Below, piece by piece: positions 36,686-45,041 of a stretch of 64,000 nt of DNA (its first letter is position 1; every line of letters begins with the position of its first letter). The stretch lies in the NCBI RefSeq assembly GCF_003121405.1, contig NZ_QBUY01000008.1:1-64000 (forward strand), in the 5' to 3' direction. The notes under the pieces are model-generated. The model saw only the letters and a list, made by a program, of their open reading frames with translations. It ran no database searches and was not told the DNA's origin. The translations under genes were made by a program, and so were the position numbers. Source of the DNA: Paraburkholderia sp. C35. Lineage in GTDB: Bacteria; Pseudomonadota; Gammaproteobacteria; Burkholderiales; Burkholderiaceae.

Positions 36686-36709
36686 TAGAACATCAATTGC
36701 AATGTTCTA
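36686..36709. promoter_or_regulatory. Inverted repeat TAGAACAT-N8-ATGTTCTA
   Basis: Perfect 8-base arms (36686-36693 and 36702-36709) flank CAATTGCA. The repeat ends 16 bases before the SDR start and directly before its AGGAGATAAGG ribosome site, in an AT-rich stretch. It marks a separate promoter for the dehydrogenase/binding-protein genes. No regulator can be assigned; it does not resemble the TCTTTCGA boxes. Confidence 0.55.
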
Positions 36710-36725
36710 CATCAGGAGATAAGGC

Positions 36726-37502
36726 ATGCAGCTGAAAGACAAGATCGCCATTGTGACGGGCGGAGAAACGGGTATTGGCGAATCGGTTTGCCGACGCTAT
36801 CTGAATGAAGGTGCCAAGGTCGTCGTGGTGGATGTGAAGCCCAGATCCGCGCTCGAAGCGACCTATGCAGATGTTGAGAAGAGCAACCTGCTACTGCTCC
36901 AGGCCGACGTCACGCAGCGCGACAGTATCGAAGCGATTGTGAGTTCCACTGTCGACCGGTTCGGGCGTATCGACATTCTGTTCAATAACGCCGCTGTGTT
37001 CGACATGCGTCCTCTACTCGACGAGTCGTGGGAGATCTTCGACAGGATCTTCGCGGTCAACGTAAAGGGGATGTTTTTCCTGATGCAGCGAGTCGCACAA
37101 CAGATGGTCGATCAGGGCAGTGGCGGAAAGATCATCAACATGGCGTCTCAAGCCGGACGTCGCGGCGAAGCGCTCGTTTCACACTACTGCGCAAGCAAGG
37201 CTGCTGTCATCAGTTATACACAGTCGGCTGCGCTTGCACTTGCACCTCATCGCATCAACGTCAACGGCATTGCGCCAGGCGTGATCGACACGCCGATGTG
37301 GAAAGACGTCGATGCACTCTTTGCGCGCTATGAGAATCGGGCAATCGGCGAGAAGAAGCGTCTGGTCGGCGAGTCCGTTCCATTGGGTCGCATGGGACGG
37401 CCAGACGATCTGACGGGCGCGGCTGTCTTCCTCGCTTCGGCAGACGCGGACTACATCACTGCCCAGACGCTCAACGTAGATGGAGGGAACTGGATGAGCT
37501 AG
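36726..37502 (+). CDS. SDR family oxidoreductase, sorbitol/galactitol dehydrogenase-like
   Basis: The 258-aa short-chain dehydrogenase has the NAD motif TGGETGIG, NNAAVF, the catalytic Ser in NMASQAGRR and the Tyr/Lys pair in YCASK. The sequence around RGEALVSHYCASKAAVISYTQSAAL and DTPMWKDVDALFARYENR is typical of SmoS-type polyol dehydrogenases, which oxidise sorbitol or galactitol to a ketose. The product would feed the upstream kinase. It is the first gene of a unit with a second SDR and a binding protein. Confidence 0.85.
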   Translation: MQLKDKIAIVTGGETGIGESVCRRYLNEGAKVVVVDVKPRSALEATYADVEKSNLLLLQADVTQRDSIEAIVSSTVDRFGRIDILFNNAAVFDMRPLLDESWEIFDRIFAVNVKGMFFLMQRVAQQMVDQGSGGKIINMASQAGRRGEALVSHYCASKAAVISYTQSAALALAPHRINVNGIAPGVIDTPMWKDVDALFARYENRAIGEKKRLVGESVPLGRMGRPDDLTGAAVFLASADADYITAQTLNVDGGNWMS

Positions 37503-37582
37503 TGACGTAACGCGTCAGGCTAATGACGCAGTTCGATTCGACTTTGCAGGCCATTTCCTCGCCCAATCTGCGGGAGAACATT

Positions 37583-38341
37583 GTGATTACCCATTCGAAC
37601 ACGGCTTATCGTTTTGCCGATACTGTTGTCGCCATTACCGGTGCGGCGGCCGGAATCGGCAAAACGACAGCCTCACTATTTGCGCAAGCGGGTGCTTCCG
37701 TTGCGTTGCTGGATATGTCTCCCGCCGTCTCCGAGTTTGCGTCGGCGCTAGGGCCGATGCATCAGGGATGGACTGTCGATGTCAGCGATGCCGATGCAGT
37801 CGCGCGTGTCGCACGGCAAGTTATCGAACGGTTCGGCCGCGTGGATGTGCTGGTCAATAACGCGGGTATCGGACCCTTGGCGCCCGCGGAAAATTTTCCG
37901 TTGACGACCTGGGACAAAACCATTGCCGTCAATCTCAGCGGTCCATTTCTGGTGGCCCGCGCGTTCGCGCCAGGCATGCTCGCGCGCAAGCAGGGAAGAA
38001 TCATCAATCTCGCGTCGCAGGCGGCTGTGATCGGCATCGAGGGGCATCTCGCCTATTGCGCGAGCAAGGCCGGCGTGCTCGGGCTGACCAATTGCATGGC
38101 GCTCGAATGGGGACCGCACGGTGTCACGGTCAATGCGATCTCGCCGACCGTCGTTGAAACGGAACTCGGATTGACGGGGTGGGCGGGAGAAAAAGGCGAT
38201 CGTGCGCGTGCGACGATCCCGACTCGCCGGTTTGCGAAACCAGATGAAATTGCTTCCGCGATTCTTTATCTGGCCAGTGGTGAAGCAGCCATGATCAATG
38301 GTGCAAATCTTCTTATCGACGGTGGATACACCATCACGTGA
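37583..38341 (+). CDS. SDR family oxidoreductase
   Basis: The 252-aa short-chain dehydrogenase has TGAAAGIG, NNAGIGPLAPAENF, the catalytic Ser in NLASQAAVIG and YCASK. GTG 37583 was chosen because GGGAG lies 6 bases upstream; the frame is open from an ATG at 37523. The group includes xylulose, galactitol and other polyol dehydrogenases. With the previous gene it could give two-step oxidation or epimerisation of a polyol. The substrate is unknown. Confidence 0.85.
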   Translation: MITHSNTAYRFADTVVAITGAAAGIGKTTASLFAQAGASVALLDMSPAVSEFASALGPMHQGWTVDVSDADAVARVARQVIERFGRVDVLVNNAGIGPLAPAENFPLTTWDKTIAVNLSGPFLVARAFAPGMLARKQGRIINLASQAAVIGIEGHLAYCASKAGVLGLTNCMALEWGPHGVTVNAISPTVVETELGLTGWAGEKGDRARATIPTRRFAKPDEIASAILYLASGEAAMINGANLLIDGGYTIT

Positions 38342-38443
38342 GGTGCGCAAAGCAGTGCGGAAATAGCAGTCCTGAAGCCGGTTCTCCGTGCAAAGGAAGT
38401 CCCGGCATGAAGTCCATTCTGGATGGAAACTGAGGAGACGAAA

Positions 38444-39796
38444 ATGAATGCGAAATCTTATATCAATCGCCGTGTTCTGCCTGCGCTCTGCAAACGCCTG
38501 GCCATGGCAGCTGCGGTTTGCGGCATGCTGGGCGCAAGCGCAGCAAATGCCACAACACTGACGATAGGCGTTCCCAACAACAACGATCAGCTTGAGTTAA
38601 AAAAGCTCTCTGCAGCATTCGAGAAAGCGAATCCGGATATCAAGCTCAATTGGCTGATTCTCGAAGAGAACGTGCTGCGTCAGAGATTGACAACGGACAT
38701 TACCACCAATAGCGGCCAGTTCGACGTGCTCATGATTGGTTTATATGAAGCGCCGCTTTGGGCGAAACGTGGTTGGCTCGTTCCGCTGAACAATCTGCCG
38801 GCGGATTACGATGTCAACGATCTGTTCAAGACGGTTCGCGATGGTTTGTCCTATAACGGCACACTCTATGCGCTGCCCTTCAACGCAGAGAGTTCCATGA
38901 CGTTTTACCGCAAGGATCTGTTCGCCGCGAAAGGCCTGACCATGCCTGCCCAGCCGACCTATGAACAGATCGCGCAGTTTGCCGACAAGCTGACCGACAA
39001 GGCCAATGGAACCTATGGCATCTGTTTGCGTGGCAAGGCGGGATGGGGCGAGAACATGGCGTATGTCGGCACGCTCGTCAACACATACGGCGGCCGCTGG
39101 TTCGACGAGAAGTGGCAACCGCAGCTCACATCGCCGGAATGGAAGAATGCGATTACGTTTTACGTGAACCTGCTGAAACGTGATGGTGCGCCCGGCGCCA
39201 GTTCAAACGGATTCAACGAGAATCTCTCGCTGATGACGGCAGGAAAATGCGCGATGTGGGTGGATGCCACCACGGCGGCAGGCATTGTCTATAACCCGAA
39301 GGAATCTTCTGTTGCAGACAAGATAGGTTTTGCAGCGGCGCCCGTGCAGGCCACGCCGAACGGATCGCACTGGCTCTGGTCGTGGGCCTTTGCTGTTCCC
39401 AAAACATCGCGCTCGCAGGATGCCGCGAAGAAGTTCATTGAATGGGCGACGTCGAAGGAGTACATCAAGATGGTCGGCTCGGATCTGGGCTGGGCGTCGT
39501 TGCCTCCGGGCACCCGCGTTTCGACATATCAGATTGCCGAGTACATGCAGGCAGCGCCCTTCGCCGAGTTCGTGCGCAAGGCAATTGAAACTGCCGATCC
39601 TACGCATCCGACGGCAAAGCCCGTTCCGTACACAGGCGTGCAGTTCGTGGCGATCCCTGAATTCCAGTCGTTCGGCACAATTGTCGGACAGAGCATTGCT
39701 GGCGCGCTGGCCGGGCAGTCGTCGGTGGATCAGGCGCTCCAGGCGGGTCAGGCAGCGACGGAACGCGCAGTGCGCCAGGCTGGATATCTGAAGTAG
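38444..39796 (+). CDS. Sugar/polyol ABC transporter substrate-binding protein (orphan)
   Basis: This 450-aa periplasmic binding protein of the family 1 (MalE/SmoE) type has a Sec signal peptide (RLAMAAAVCGMLGASAANA-TT). LTIGVPNNNDQLELKKLSAAFEKANPDIKLNW and MTAGKCAMWVDATTAAG are characteristic of sorbitol/mannitol binding proteins. ATG 38444 has GAGGAG upstream. No permease or ATPase gene follows; the next gene is convergent, so the binding protein depends on transporter subunits encoded elsewhere or is a remnant. Confidence 0.9.
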   Translation: MNAKSYINRRVLPALCKRLAMAAAVCGMLGASAANATTLTIGVPNNNDQLELKKLSAAFEKANPDIKLNWLILEENVLRQRLTTDITTNSGQFDVLMIGLYEAPLWAKRGWLVPLNNLPADYDVNDLFKTVRDGLSYNGTLYALPFNAESSMTFYRKDLFAAKGLTMPAQPTYEQIAQFADKLTDKANGTYGICLRGKAGWGENMAYVGTLVNTYGGRWFDEKWQPQLTSPEWKNAITFYVNLLKRDGAPGASSNGFNENLSLMTAGKCAMWVDATTAAGIVYNPKESSVADKIGFAAAPVQATPNGSHWLWSWAFAVPKTSRSQDAAKKFIEWATSKEYIKMVGSDLGWASLPPGTRVSTYQIAEYMQAAPFAEFVRKAIETADPTHPTAKPVPYTGVQFVAIPEFQSFGTIVGQSIAGALAGQSSVDQALQAGQAATERAVRQAGYLK

Positions 39797-39813
39797 AGCC
39801 GAGGTGTCATGAA

Positions 39814-39845
39814 GTTGTGGCGCTGGCAACAGTCAGCGCCACAAC
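39814..39845. terminator. Bidirectional hairpin between binding protein and IclR-SMP30 gene
   Basis: GTTGTGGCGCTG (39814-39825) and CAGCGCCACAAC (39834-39845) are perfect 12-base arms around GCAACAGT. It lies 17 bases after the binding-protein stop and 7 before the end of the opposing gene. No T-run is visible. Confidence 0.65.
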
Positions 39846-39852
39846 CACACCG

Positions 39853-41610
39853 TCAACCCGCGAAAATAGTCTCAGGCAATCCGCGCACACCCGGCATCTG
39901 GATCGCGAACAGCGAGCCCGAAAGCGGGGCACTCTTGAGCACGTCCTGCGCGAGCCGCACGCGTGCACTCGTCACATAGAGCACATCCAGATTGGGGCCA
40001 CCGAAGCAGCAACTCGTCGGGCGCGGCACGGGCATACGGATACGTGTCATCTCGCGGCCTTCGGGATCGAAGCGCGCGACGCACCACTCGTCCCACATGG
40101 CAACCCACAGGCAGCCTTCCGCATCGACGGTCAATCCATCAGGCGAACCCGCCGATGCGTCGAACGAGATCAGCGGCCGGCGATTGTCGATCGTGCCGCT
40201 GATAAAGTCGAAGTCGTACTGGAAAACGAGCTTGCGGTGCGAATCGGTGAAATACATGCGCGTGTTGTCCGGACTCCAGCCAAGCCCGTTCGCGACCGTG
40301 AAGCCGGTATCCATCTTGCGCCACGCGCCGTCCGCTTCGACCTTGAACAGATTGCCGCGATTCGGGGCCGCGCCCATGTCCATCGTGCCAACCCAGAGCC
40401 GTCCCATCCGATCGCACTTGCCGTCGTTGTAACGGTTGCCGGGCCGGTCGGACTCGGGATGCGACAGACGTGTTTGCGTGCCGCTGTCGTCGATGGTCAT
40501 CAGCCCGTTGGGCGTAGCGATCAGCAGGCCACCCGTCGCTTTGGGAATCACCAGGCTCACCATCGAACCCAGCTTGGTTTCCGTGTCTTTGCCCGTCGCG
40601 ACATCGAAACGATGAATCGCGGGCGTCAGGATGTCGACCCAGTACAGCGCATCGTCGCGCGGCGACCAGAGCGGTCCTTCGCCCAGCAGCGACGGAACCT
40701 GGCTGACACAGCGCACCTCGGTGTTCGATTGCGCTTCCGGTTGTCCTTTGGACGAGATCGACATCGAGCGGCCGCCCGCGTTGTGCGAAATCTTGCGCGC
40801 CGCGCCGATGACAGCCGCCGAGAGGCTGTGCGCACGCGTCTCATCGAGTTCGGCCAGCTTGCCGGAGATCGCTACCGCGCCGACGGGCCGCTGCTCGAAA
40901 TCGAACACGGGCGCGGCCAGCGCGACTGTGTCCGGCGAGCTTTCGCAGACGGCAATGGCGTAGCCGCGTGAGCGCGTCAGATCGAGTTCGCTTCTGAGTG
41001 CGACGATCGACGTGAGGGTGCGCGGGCCGAGCGGCGGCAGCGTGATCGATTCGAGCAACTGTTGCTGCTGGCTGGTGTCGAGCCAGGCCATCATCGCCTT
41101 GCCGACCGCACTCGCATGCAGCGGCAGCCGCTCGCCGACGCCCGGCGCAAGCCGCACCGATTGCCGCGCCTGTTCCCCCGCGATCACTACCGCGCTCAGG
41201 CCTTCGAGCACGACGAGATGCACGGATTCGCCTGTCTGGTCGCGCAGCAGCAGCAACTCATCTTGTGCCGCCACCCGCAGGTCGAAGTCGCTCCAGACTT
41301 CGTGCGCGAGTTCGAGAAAACGCAGGCCGAGACGAAAGGTCTTGCTGCCCGCGTCGTGCTGCAGAAGGCCTTCGCGCTGCAACGTGGCAAGAATGCGGTG
41401 CAGCGTGGCGCGCGGCATCCCGCATGCGTGCAGCAACTGCGTGAACGTCATCGGCGCGGGCGCCTTCGACACGATATTCAGCAGCGCCATCGCCTTCTCC
41501 AGCACGCCGATGCCCGCTGTGCCTTTTTCAGCGACCACGACGGCTTCAGCGGCTGCCTTGGCACCCGCACGCTTCGCTGCTGCCGGCTCAGCCGGCAGTT
41601 TGTCTCTCAC
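39853..41610 (-). CDS. IclR-type regulator fused to SMP-30/gluconolactonase domain (fusion 1)
   Basis: The protein is about 585 aa. The first half is a full IclR regulator: winged helix (GVLEKAMALLNIVSKAPAPMTFTQLLHACGMPRATLHRILATLQREGLL) and effector domain (LPLHASAVGKAMMAWL, RGYAIAVCESSPDTVALAAPVF). The second half is a six-bladed SMP-30 lactonase: LLGEGPLW with metal Glu, NRYNDGKCDRMGRLW, ANGLGWSPDN with metal Asn, and DGLTVD with metal Asp. The start is uncertain; GTG 41610 keeps the operator at 41693 out of the coding region, but the frame is open to 41886. It is paralogous to, and divergent from, the next gene. Sensing and hydrolysis of a sugar lactone is the likely role. Confidence 0.88.
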   Translation of the reverse strand: MRDKLPAEPAAAKRAGAKAAAEAVVVAEKGTAGIGVLEKAMALLNIVSKAPAPMTFTQLLHACGMPRATLHRILATLQREGLLQHDAGSKTFRLGLRFLELAHEVWSDFDLRVAAQDELLLLRDQTGESVHLVVLEGLSAVVIAGEQARQSVRLAPGVGERLPLHASAVGKAMMAWLDTSQQQQLLESITLPPLGPRTLTSIVALRSELDLTRSRGYAIAVCESSPDTVALAAPVFDFEQRPVGAVAISGKLAELDETRAHSLSAAVIGAARKISHNAGGRSMSISSKGQPEAQSNTEVRCVSQVPSLLGEGPLWSPRDDALYWVDILTPAIHRFDVATGKDTETKLGSMVSLVIPKATGGLLIATPNGLMTIDDSGTQTRLSHPESDRPGNRYNDGKCDRMGRLWVGTMDMGAAPNRGNLFKVEADGAWRKMDTGFTVANGLGWSPDNTRMYFTDSHRKLVFQYDFDFISGTIDNRRPLISFDASAGSPDGLTVDAEGCLWVAMWDEWCVARFDPEGREMTRIRMPVPRPTSCCFGGPNLDVLYVTSARVRLAQDVLKSAPLSGSLFAIQMPGVRGLPETIFAG

Positions 41611-41692
41611 GGTGTTCAAGTTATGGGATCGCCGGGTGGCAAAAGAGGTTTTCGACCGATTGTACGCTGAAAGTCCATTTCTCACACCGGTT

Positions 41693-41709
41693 GTTCTATT
41701 CAATGGAAC
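41693..41709. promoter_or_regulatory. IclR-type operator, copy 1 (GTTCTATTCAATGGAAC)
   Basis: This 17-bp palindrome lies between the two divergent regulator-lactonase fusions, 83 bases from one start and 176 from the other. It shares its arms with copies at 43682-43698 and 43902-43918. The GTTCCA...TGGAAC form fits known IclR-family operators. Control of both fusions from here is likely. Confidence 0.65.
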
Positions 41710-41884
41710 TCCCATACATTTGCAGCAGCCCGGACATGCGGTTCGGGCGCGCAACGCCCGATGCGCGGCCTGCTCGCTGTTCCGATAGCCGGACGCGACG
41801 CCATCCGCTTGGTTCCGGTCGCACGCGGGGTCTGATAGCATGCGCTGCAAACAAGACAGGCGTGCCGCCGCCATACACCCGATC

Positions 41885-43591
41885 ATGCTCGAAGACGAAT
41901 CCCCTGCTCAAACCGCCGGCTCCGCCGGGCTGGGCGTGCTCGACAAGGCGCTGGCGCTATTGAACGTCGTGTCGGCAAAACGCGGCCCGATGAGCTTCAC
42001 CGATCTCCAGCACGCGTCCGCGCTGCCCAAGTCCACCTTGCACCGCCTCACGCAGACACTCGTGCGCGAAGGTCTGCTGCGCTACGACGGCTACACCAAA
42101 AAGTTCCAGCTAGGCTTGCGCCTGCTCGAAATGGCGCACAAGGTGTGGAGCGACTTCGACCTGCGCGTCGCCGCGCAAGACACGCTGACCTCACTGCGCG
42201 ACGCGCTGGGCGAGACGGTGCAGCTTGCCGTGCTGAATGGCGACGCAGTCGTGATCGTCGCCAGCGCCGATGCGGCCCACGACATGGCGCGCACGTCGAT
42301 GGTCGGCATGCCGTTGCCCATCCATGCGACAGCGGCGGGCAAAGCAATCGTTGCCAATCTCGATCCCGCGCAATCGTCGCGGCTGATCGAGCGGCTGGAT
42401 TTGCAACGCCATACGGAGCGCACCCTCGCGACAGCCGGCGCGCTACGCGACGAACTCGATCTGGTGCGGGCGCGCGGCTATGCGATCGAAGACGGCGAGC
42501 ACGCGGACCACAGCGTGTCGATCGCCGCACCGATCTTCGATTACGAAGGCAGGCCGATCGGCGCCATCACCGTGACGGGCAACGACGCCCGGCTCGACGG
42601 TGAGCGTCTGCATGGCCTGAGCGCTGCGCTGATCGGTGCCGCGCGCGGCATTTCCCATTCGGCCGTCGGCGCGGCCATGTCGATTGCGCCGCGTGAGCGG
42701 CCAAAGCAGGCGCCCGCCGCCGAGGTGCGGTGCGTGACGGAAGCGCGCGCGCTGCTCGGCGAAGGGCCGATCTGGTCGCCGCGCGACAACGCGCTGTACT
42801 GGGTCGCCATCCTGATGCCGTCGGTGCACACCTATCGCGCCGCGGACGGTACGGCGGCGGAAATCCGGCTGGGCTCGATGGCAAGCGTGGCGATCCCGAA
42901 GTCGTCGGGCGGCCTCTTGCTGGCCACGCCCGGAGGACTGATGAGCTTCGATCCCGCCACGCGGCGCATGACGCAACTGTGTCATCCCGAGGCCGACCGT
43001 CCTGCCAACCGCTTCAACGACGGCAAATGCGACCGGCGCGGCCGCCTGTGGGTCGCGTCGATGGACATGGCGACGGCGCTCAACCGTGGCAGCCTGTTCC
43101 GCGTCGAAGCGGACGGATCCTGGCGCAAGATGGATACGGGCTTTACGGTGCCGAACGGGCTGGGCTGGAGCCCCGACGACACCCGCATGTACTTTATCGA
43201 TACCTTCCGCCGGGTGCTCTACGAATACGACTTCGACCTGATGTCGGGCAGCATGTCGAACCGGCGTGTGCTGATCGAGTTTGCGCCATCGGAAGGCCGC
43301 GCGGACGGGCTGACCGTCGACGACGAAGGCTGCATCTGGATCGCGATGTGGGACGCCTGGCATGTGGTGCGCTACGCACCCGATGGCCGCGAAATCCAGC
43401 GTATCCGCATGCCGGTGCCGCGCCCGACCAGTTGCTGTTTCGGCGGCCCGAATCTCGACACGCTCTACGTGACGAGCGCTTCCGTGCGTTTGTCGGAACA
43501 GGCGCTCGCCGAAGCGCCGTTGTCCGGCTCGCTGTTCGCGATGGAAATTCCCGGCGTGCGCGGCTTGCCCGAGGTCACCTTCGCAGGCTAG
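41885..43591 (+). CDS. IclR-type regulator fused to SMP-30/gluconolactonase domain (fusion 2)
   Basis: This 568-aa paralogue of fusion 1 has the same layout: IclR winged helix (LGVLDKALALLNVVSAKRGPMSFTDLQHASALPKSTLHRLTQ), effector domain (LPIHATAAGKAIVANL) and SMP-30 propeller (LLGEGPIWSPRDNALYW, NRFNDGKCDRRGRLW, PNGLGWSPDD, DGLTVD). The three expected metal ligands are kept. The usual YWVDI reads YWVAI here, while fusion 1 keeps Asp, so catalysis could differ. ATG 41885 fits the domain start; the frame opens at 41840. It lies upstream of the porin and ABC genes it presumably regulates. Confidence 0.88.
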   Translation: MLEDESPAQTAGSAGLGVLDKALALLNVVSAKRGPMSFTDLQHASALPKSTLHRLTQTLVREGLLRYDGYTKKFQLGLRLLEMAHKVWSDFDLRVAAQDTLTSLRDALGETVQLAVLNGDAVVIVASADAAHDMARTSMVGMPLPIHATAAGKAIVANLDPAQSSRLIERLDLQRHTERTLATAGALRDELDLVRARGYAIEDGEHADHSVSIAAPIFDYEGRPIGAITVTGNDARLDGERLHGLSAALIGAARGISHSAVGAAMSIAPRERPKQAPAAEVRCVTEARALLGEGPIWSPRDNALYWVAILMPSVHTYRAADGTAAEIRLGSMASVAIPKSSGGLLLATPGGLMSFDPATRRMTQLCHPEADRPANRFNDGKCDRRGRLWVASMDMATALNRGSLFRVEADGSWRKMDTGFTVPNGLGWSPDDTRMYFIDTFRRVLYEYDFDLMSGSMSNRRVLIEFAPSEGRADGLTVDDEGCIWIAMWDAWHVVRYAPDGREIQRIRMPVPRPTSCCFGGPNLDTLYVTSASVRLSEQALAEAPLSGSLFAMEIPGVRGLPEVTFAG

Positions 43592-43607
43592 GCGCGCGCA
43601 GCGCGCC
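43591..43607 (+). terminator. GC-rich hairpin at the end of fusion 2
   Basis: GGCGCGC and GCGCGCC pair perfectly around GCA, starting at the last base of the stop codon. It is short and without a T-run, so termination is only plausible. Confidence 0.35.
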
Positions 43608-43681
43608 GCCGTCCTGATATTCGCGCCGCTGGCCGGCGCGGGGCCGCTTTTCGAACGGCTTTCTGAATTCTCCCTCACTTG

Positions 43682-43698
43682 GTTCCATTCATTGGGAC
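43682..43698. promoter_or_regulatory. IclR-type operator, copy 2 (GTTCCATTCATTGGGAC)
   Basis: This palindrome has one arm mismatch relative to copy 3 and is located 263 bases before the porin start. It is probably an auxiliary site. Confidence 0.6.
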
Positions 43699-43901
43699 TT
43701 TCCCGCTAAATCCTGCATAAGACTGCGGCGCTACACTGCGCTGCATGTGCTTGCCAATGACCGCCCGAGGCGGTTCCCGCCTACGTTTTCTCCCGTTTTG
43801 CTGCGACTCTGCGGCAGGTTGGGCCGCGCGCGCATACGGGACATCCCTGGCTGCAAGCCACTTCCATTCGTCCCATTCAGTGATAGACTTCGCTCCACGT
43901 T

Positions 43902-43918
43902 GTTCCAATGAATGGAAC
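43902..43918. promoter_or_regulatory. IclR-type operator, copy 3 (GTTCCAATGAATGGAAC)
   Basis: The best copy of the motif has perfect GTTCCA/TGGAAC arms and lies 27 bases upstream of the porin start. This promoter-overlapping position suggests repression of the porin and the downstream transport/catabolic genes. Confidence 0.7.
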
Positions 43919-43944
43919 ATCAAACGAGGAGGAGACCAGCCAGA

Positions 43945-44970
43945 ATGAAAGCAAAACAACAGTTGCTCGTCTTGGCGACGGCAGCTTTGGGGGCGTCGTC
44001 GGTGATGGCCCAGTCCAGCGTGACGCTGTACGGCATCGTCGATCTCGAAGTCGGCAAGTACGACGGCAGCACCGCGATCCGTGAGAACACGGGCGCGACG
44101 AGCCGCTGGGGTTTGAAGGGTTCGGAAGATCTCGGCGGCGGATATCGGGCGGTCTTCTGGCTGGAGCAGCAGTTCAACCCGAACGACGGCACGTTCTACA
44201 ACTCCAGTTCGTTCTTCAGTGGCCGCTCGACAGTTGGGCTGGAAGGCTGGTTCGGTCACTTCGTGGTGGGCCGCGACGTCAACGCGAGCCACTACGTCGA
44301 ATCGAGTGCCGATCCGTTCGGTCAGGACGGGCTGGTCGCGGGTTATGGCGCACGCGGTGGCATCTCGCAGGCCAACGGCGGCCCCGGTCAGATCGATACC
44401 GTGCGGACCAACAACTCGGCCAACTATGTGTACACGTGGGCGAACCTGACCTTGCGCGCGATGGTGGCCGCGCGCGACAGCAACATCCAGGGCGGGGCAG
44501 GGAGCATCCCGTATTCGACCTCGCTGGTTTATGAAGACCCGAAGCTGAAGTTCGGCGTGTCGTGGATCCGGCCGCAAAACTACAACGCGCATTGGGCCTA
44601 CACGGCAGGCCAGTACGACCTCGGCTTCGTGCGGCTCTATGGCGGCTACGGTTTCGGCCAGAACACGTTCCAGCAGGTGATGCACAACCAGATGGCCGGT
44701 TTCGCGATACCGACTGGCCCCTACGGCATGGTGCGCGGCACGTTCTCGCATTCGACCGCGGATGGCCACACGATCCAGTGCCGCAGCGTGCTCGGCTATG
44801 TGTATTTCCTGTCGAAGCGCACCTCGGTTTATGTCGATGGCGTGTATGACGCCAACGCGGGCAAGTACACGTACCGCACGAACAGCACGACGGGCGCGAG
44901 CGGCTGGCAGCCGACAGGCACGTCGTCGAGTGGAACGGGCTTCACGGTGGGCATGAAGCAGGCGTTCTGA
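43945..44970 (+). CDS. Gram-negative general porin (Burkholderia type)
   Basis: This 341-aa outer-membrane trimeric porin has a Sec signal peptide MKAKQQLLVLATAALGASSVMA cut before QSSVTLYGIVDLEV. SRWGLKGSEDLGGGYRAVFWLEQQF is the typical porin_4 N-terminal block, and the chain ends in Phe (GFTVGMKQAF), the signal for outer-membrane assembly. It should admit the sugar or acid sugar used by the downstream genes. ATG 43945 follows GAGGAGGAG at 12 bases. The operator 27 bases upstream links it to the IclR-SMP30 pair. Confidence 0.93.
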   Translation: MKAKQQLLVLATAALGASSVMAQSSVTLYGIVDLEVGKYDGSTAIRENTGATSRWGLKGSEDLGGGYRAVFWLEQQFNPNDGTFYNSSSFFSGRSTVGLEGWFGHFVVGRDVNASHYVESSADPFGQDGLVAGYGARGGISQANGGPGQIDTVRTNNSANYVYTWANLTLRAMVAARDSNIQGGAGSIPYSTSLVYEDPKLKFGVSWIRPQNYNAHWAYTAGQYDLGFVRLYGGYGFGQNTFQQVMHNQMAGFAIPTGPYGMVRGTFSHSTADGHTIQCRSVLGYVYFLSKRTSVYVDGVYDANAGKYTYRTNSTTGASGWQPTGTSSSGTGFTVGMKQAF

Positions 44971-45041
44971 TGCGCCGCTGCTGCGCTGCGCGGGAAGAGG
45001 CGTTGAAGCAGACGGCAATCAACAGATGATCAGGAGGTAAC

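Larger units (their letters stand above)
43608..43944. promoter_or_regulatory. Porin promoter region with two operator copies
   Basis: This 337-base gap holds operator copies at 43682-43698 and 43902-43918, 220 bases apart, a spacing that would allow looping. A partial motif (CCATTCGTCCCATTC) lies near 43864-43878. A 67-codon frame at 43745-43948 has no ribosome site or recognisable sequence and is probably not a gene. Confidence 0.5.

Noticed and set aside
43745..43948. 67-codon frame upstream of the porin
   Set aside because: It overlaps the operator and ribosome site of the porin, has no ribosome site and no recognisable sequence.
42443..45018. Long minus-strand frames opposite fusion 2 and the porin
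   Set aside because: They are antisense to strongly conserved coding sequence and have the usual Arg/His-rich shadow composition.
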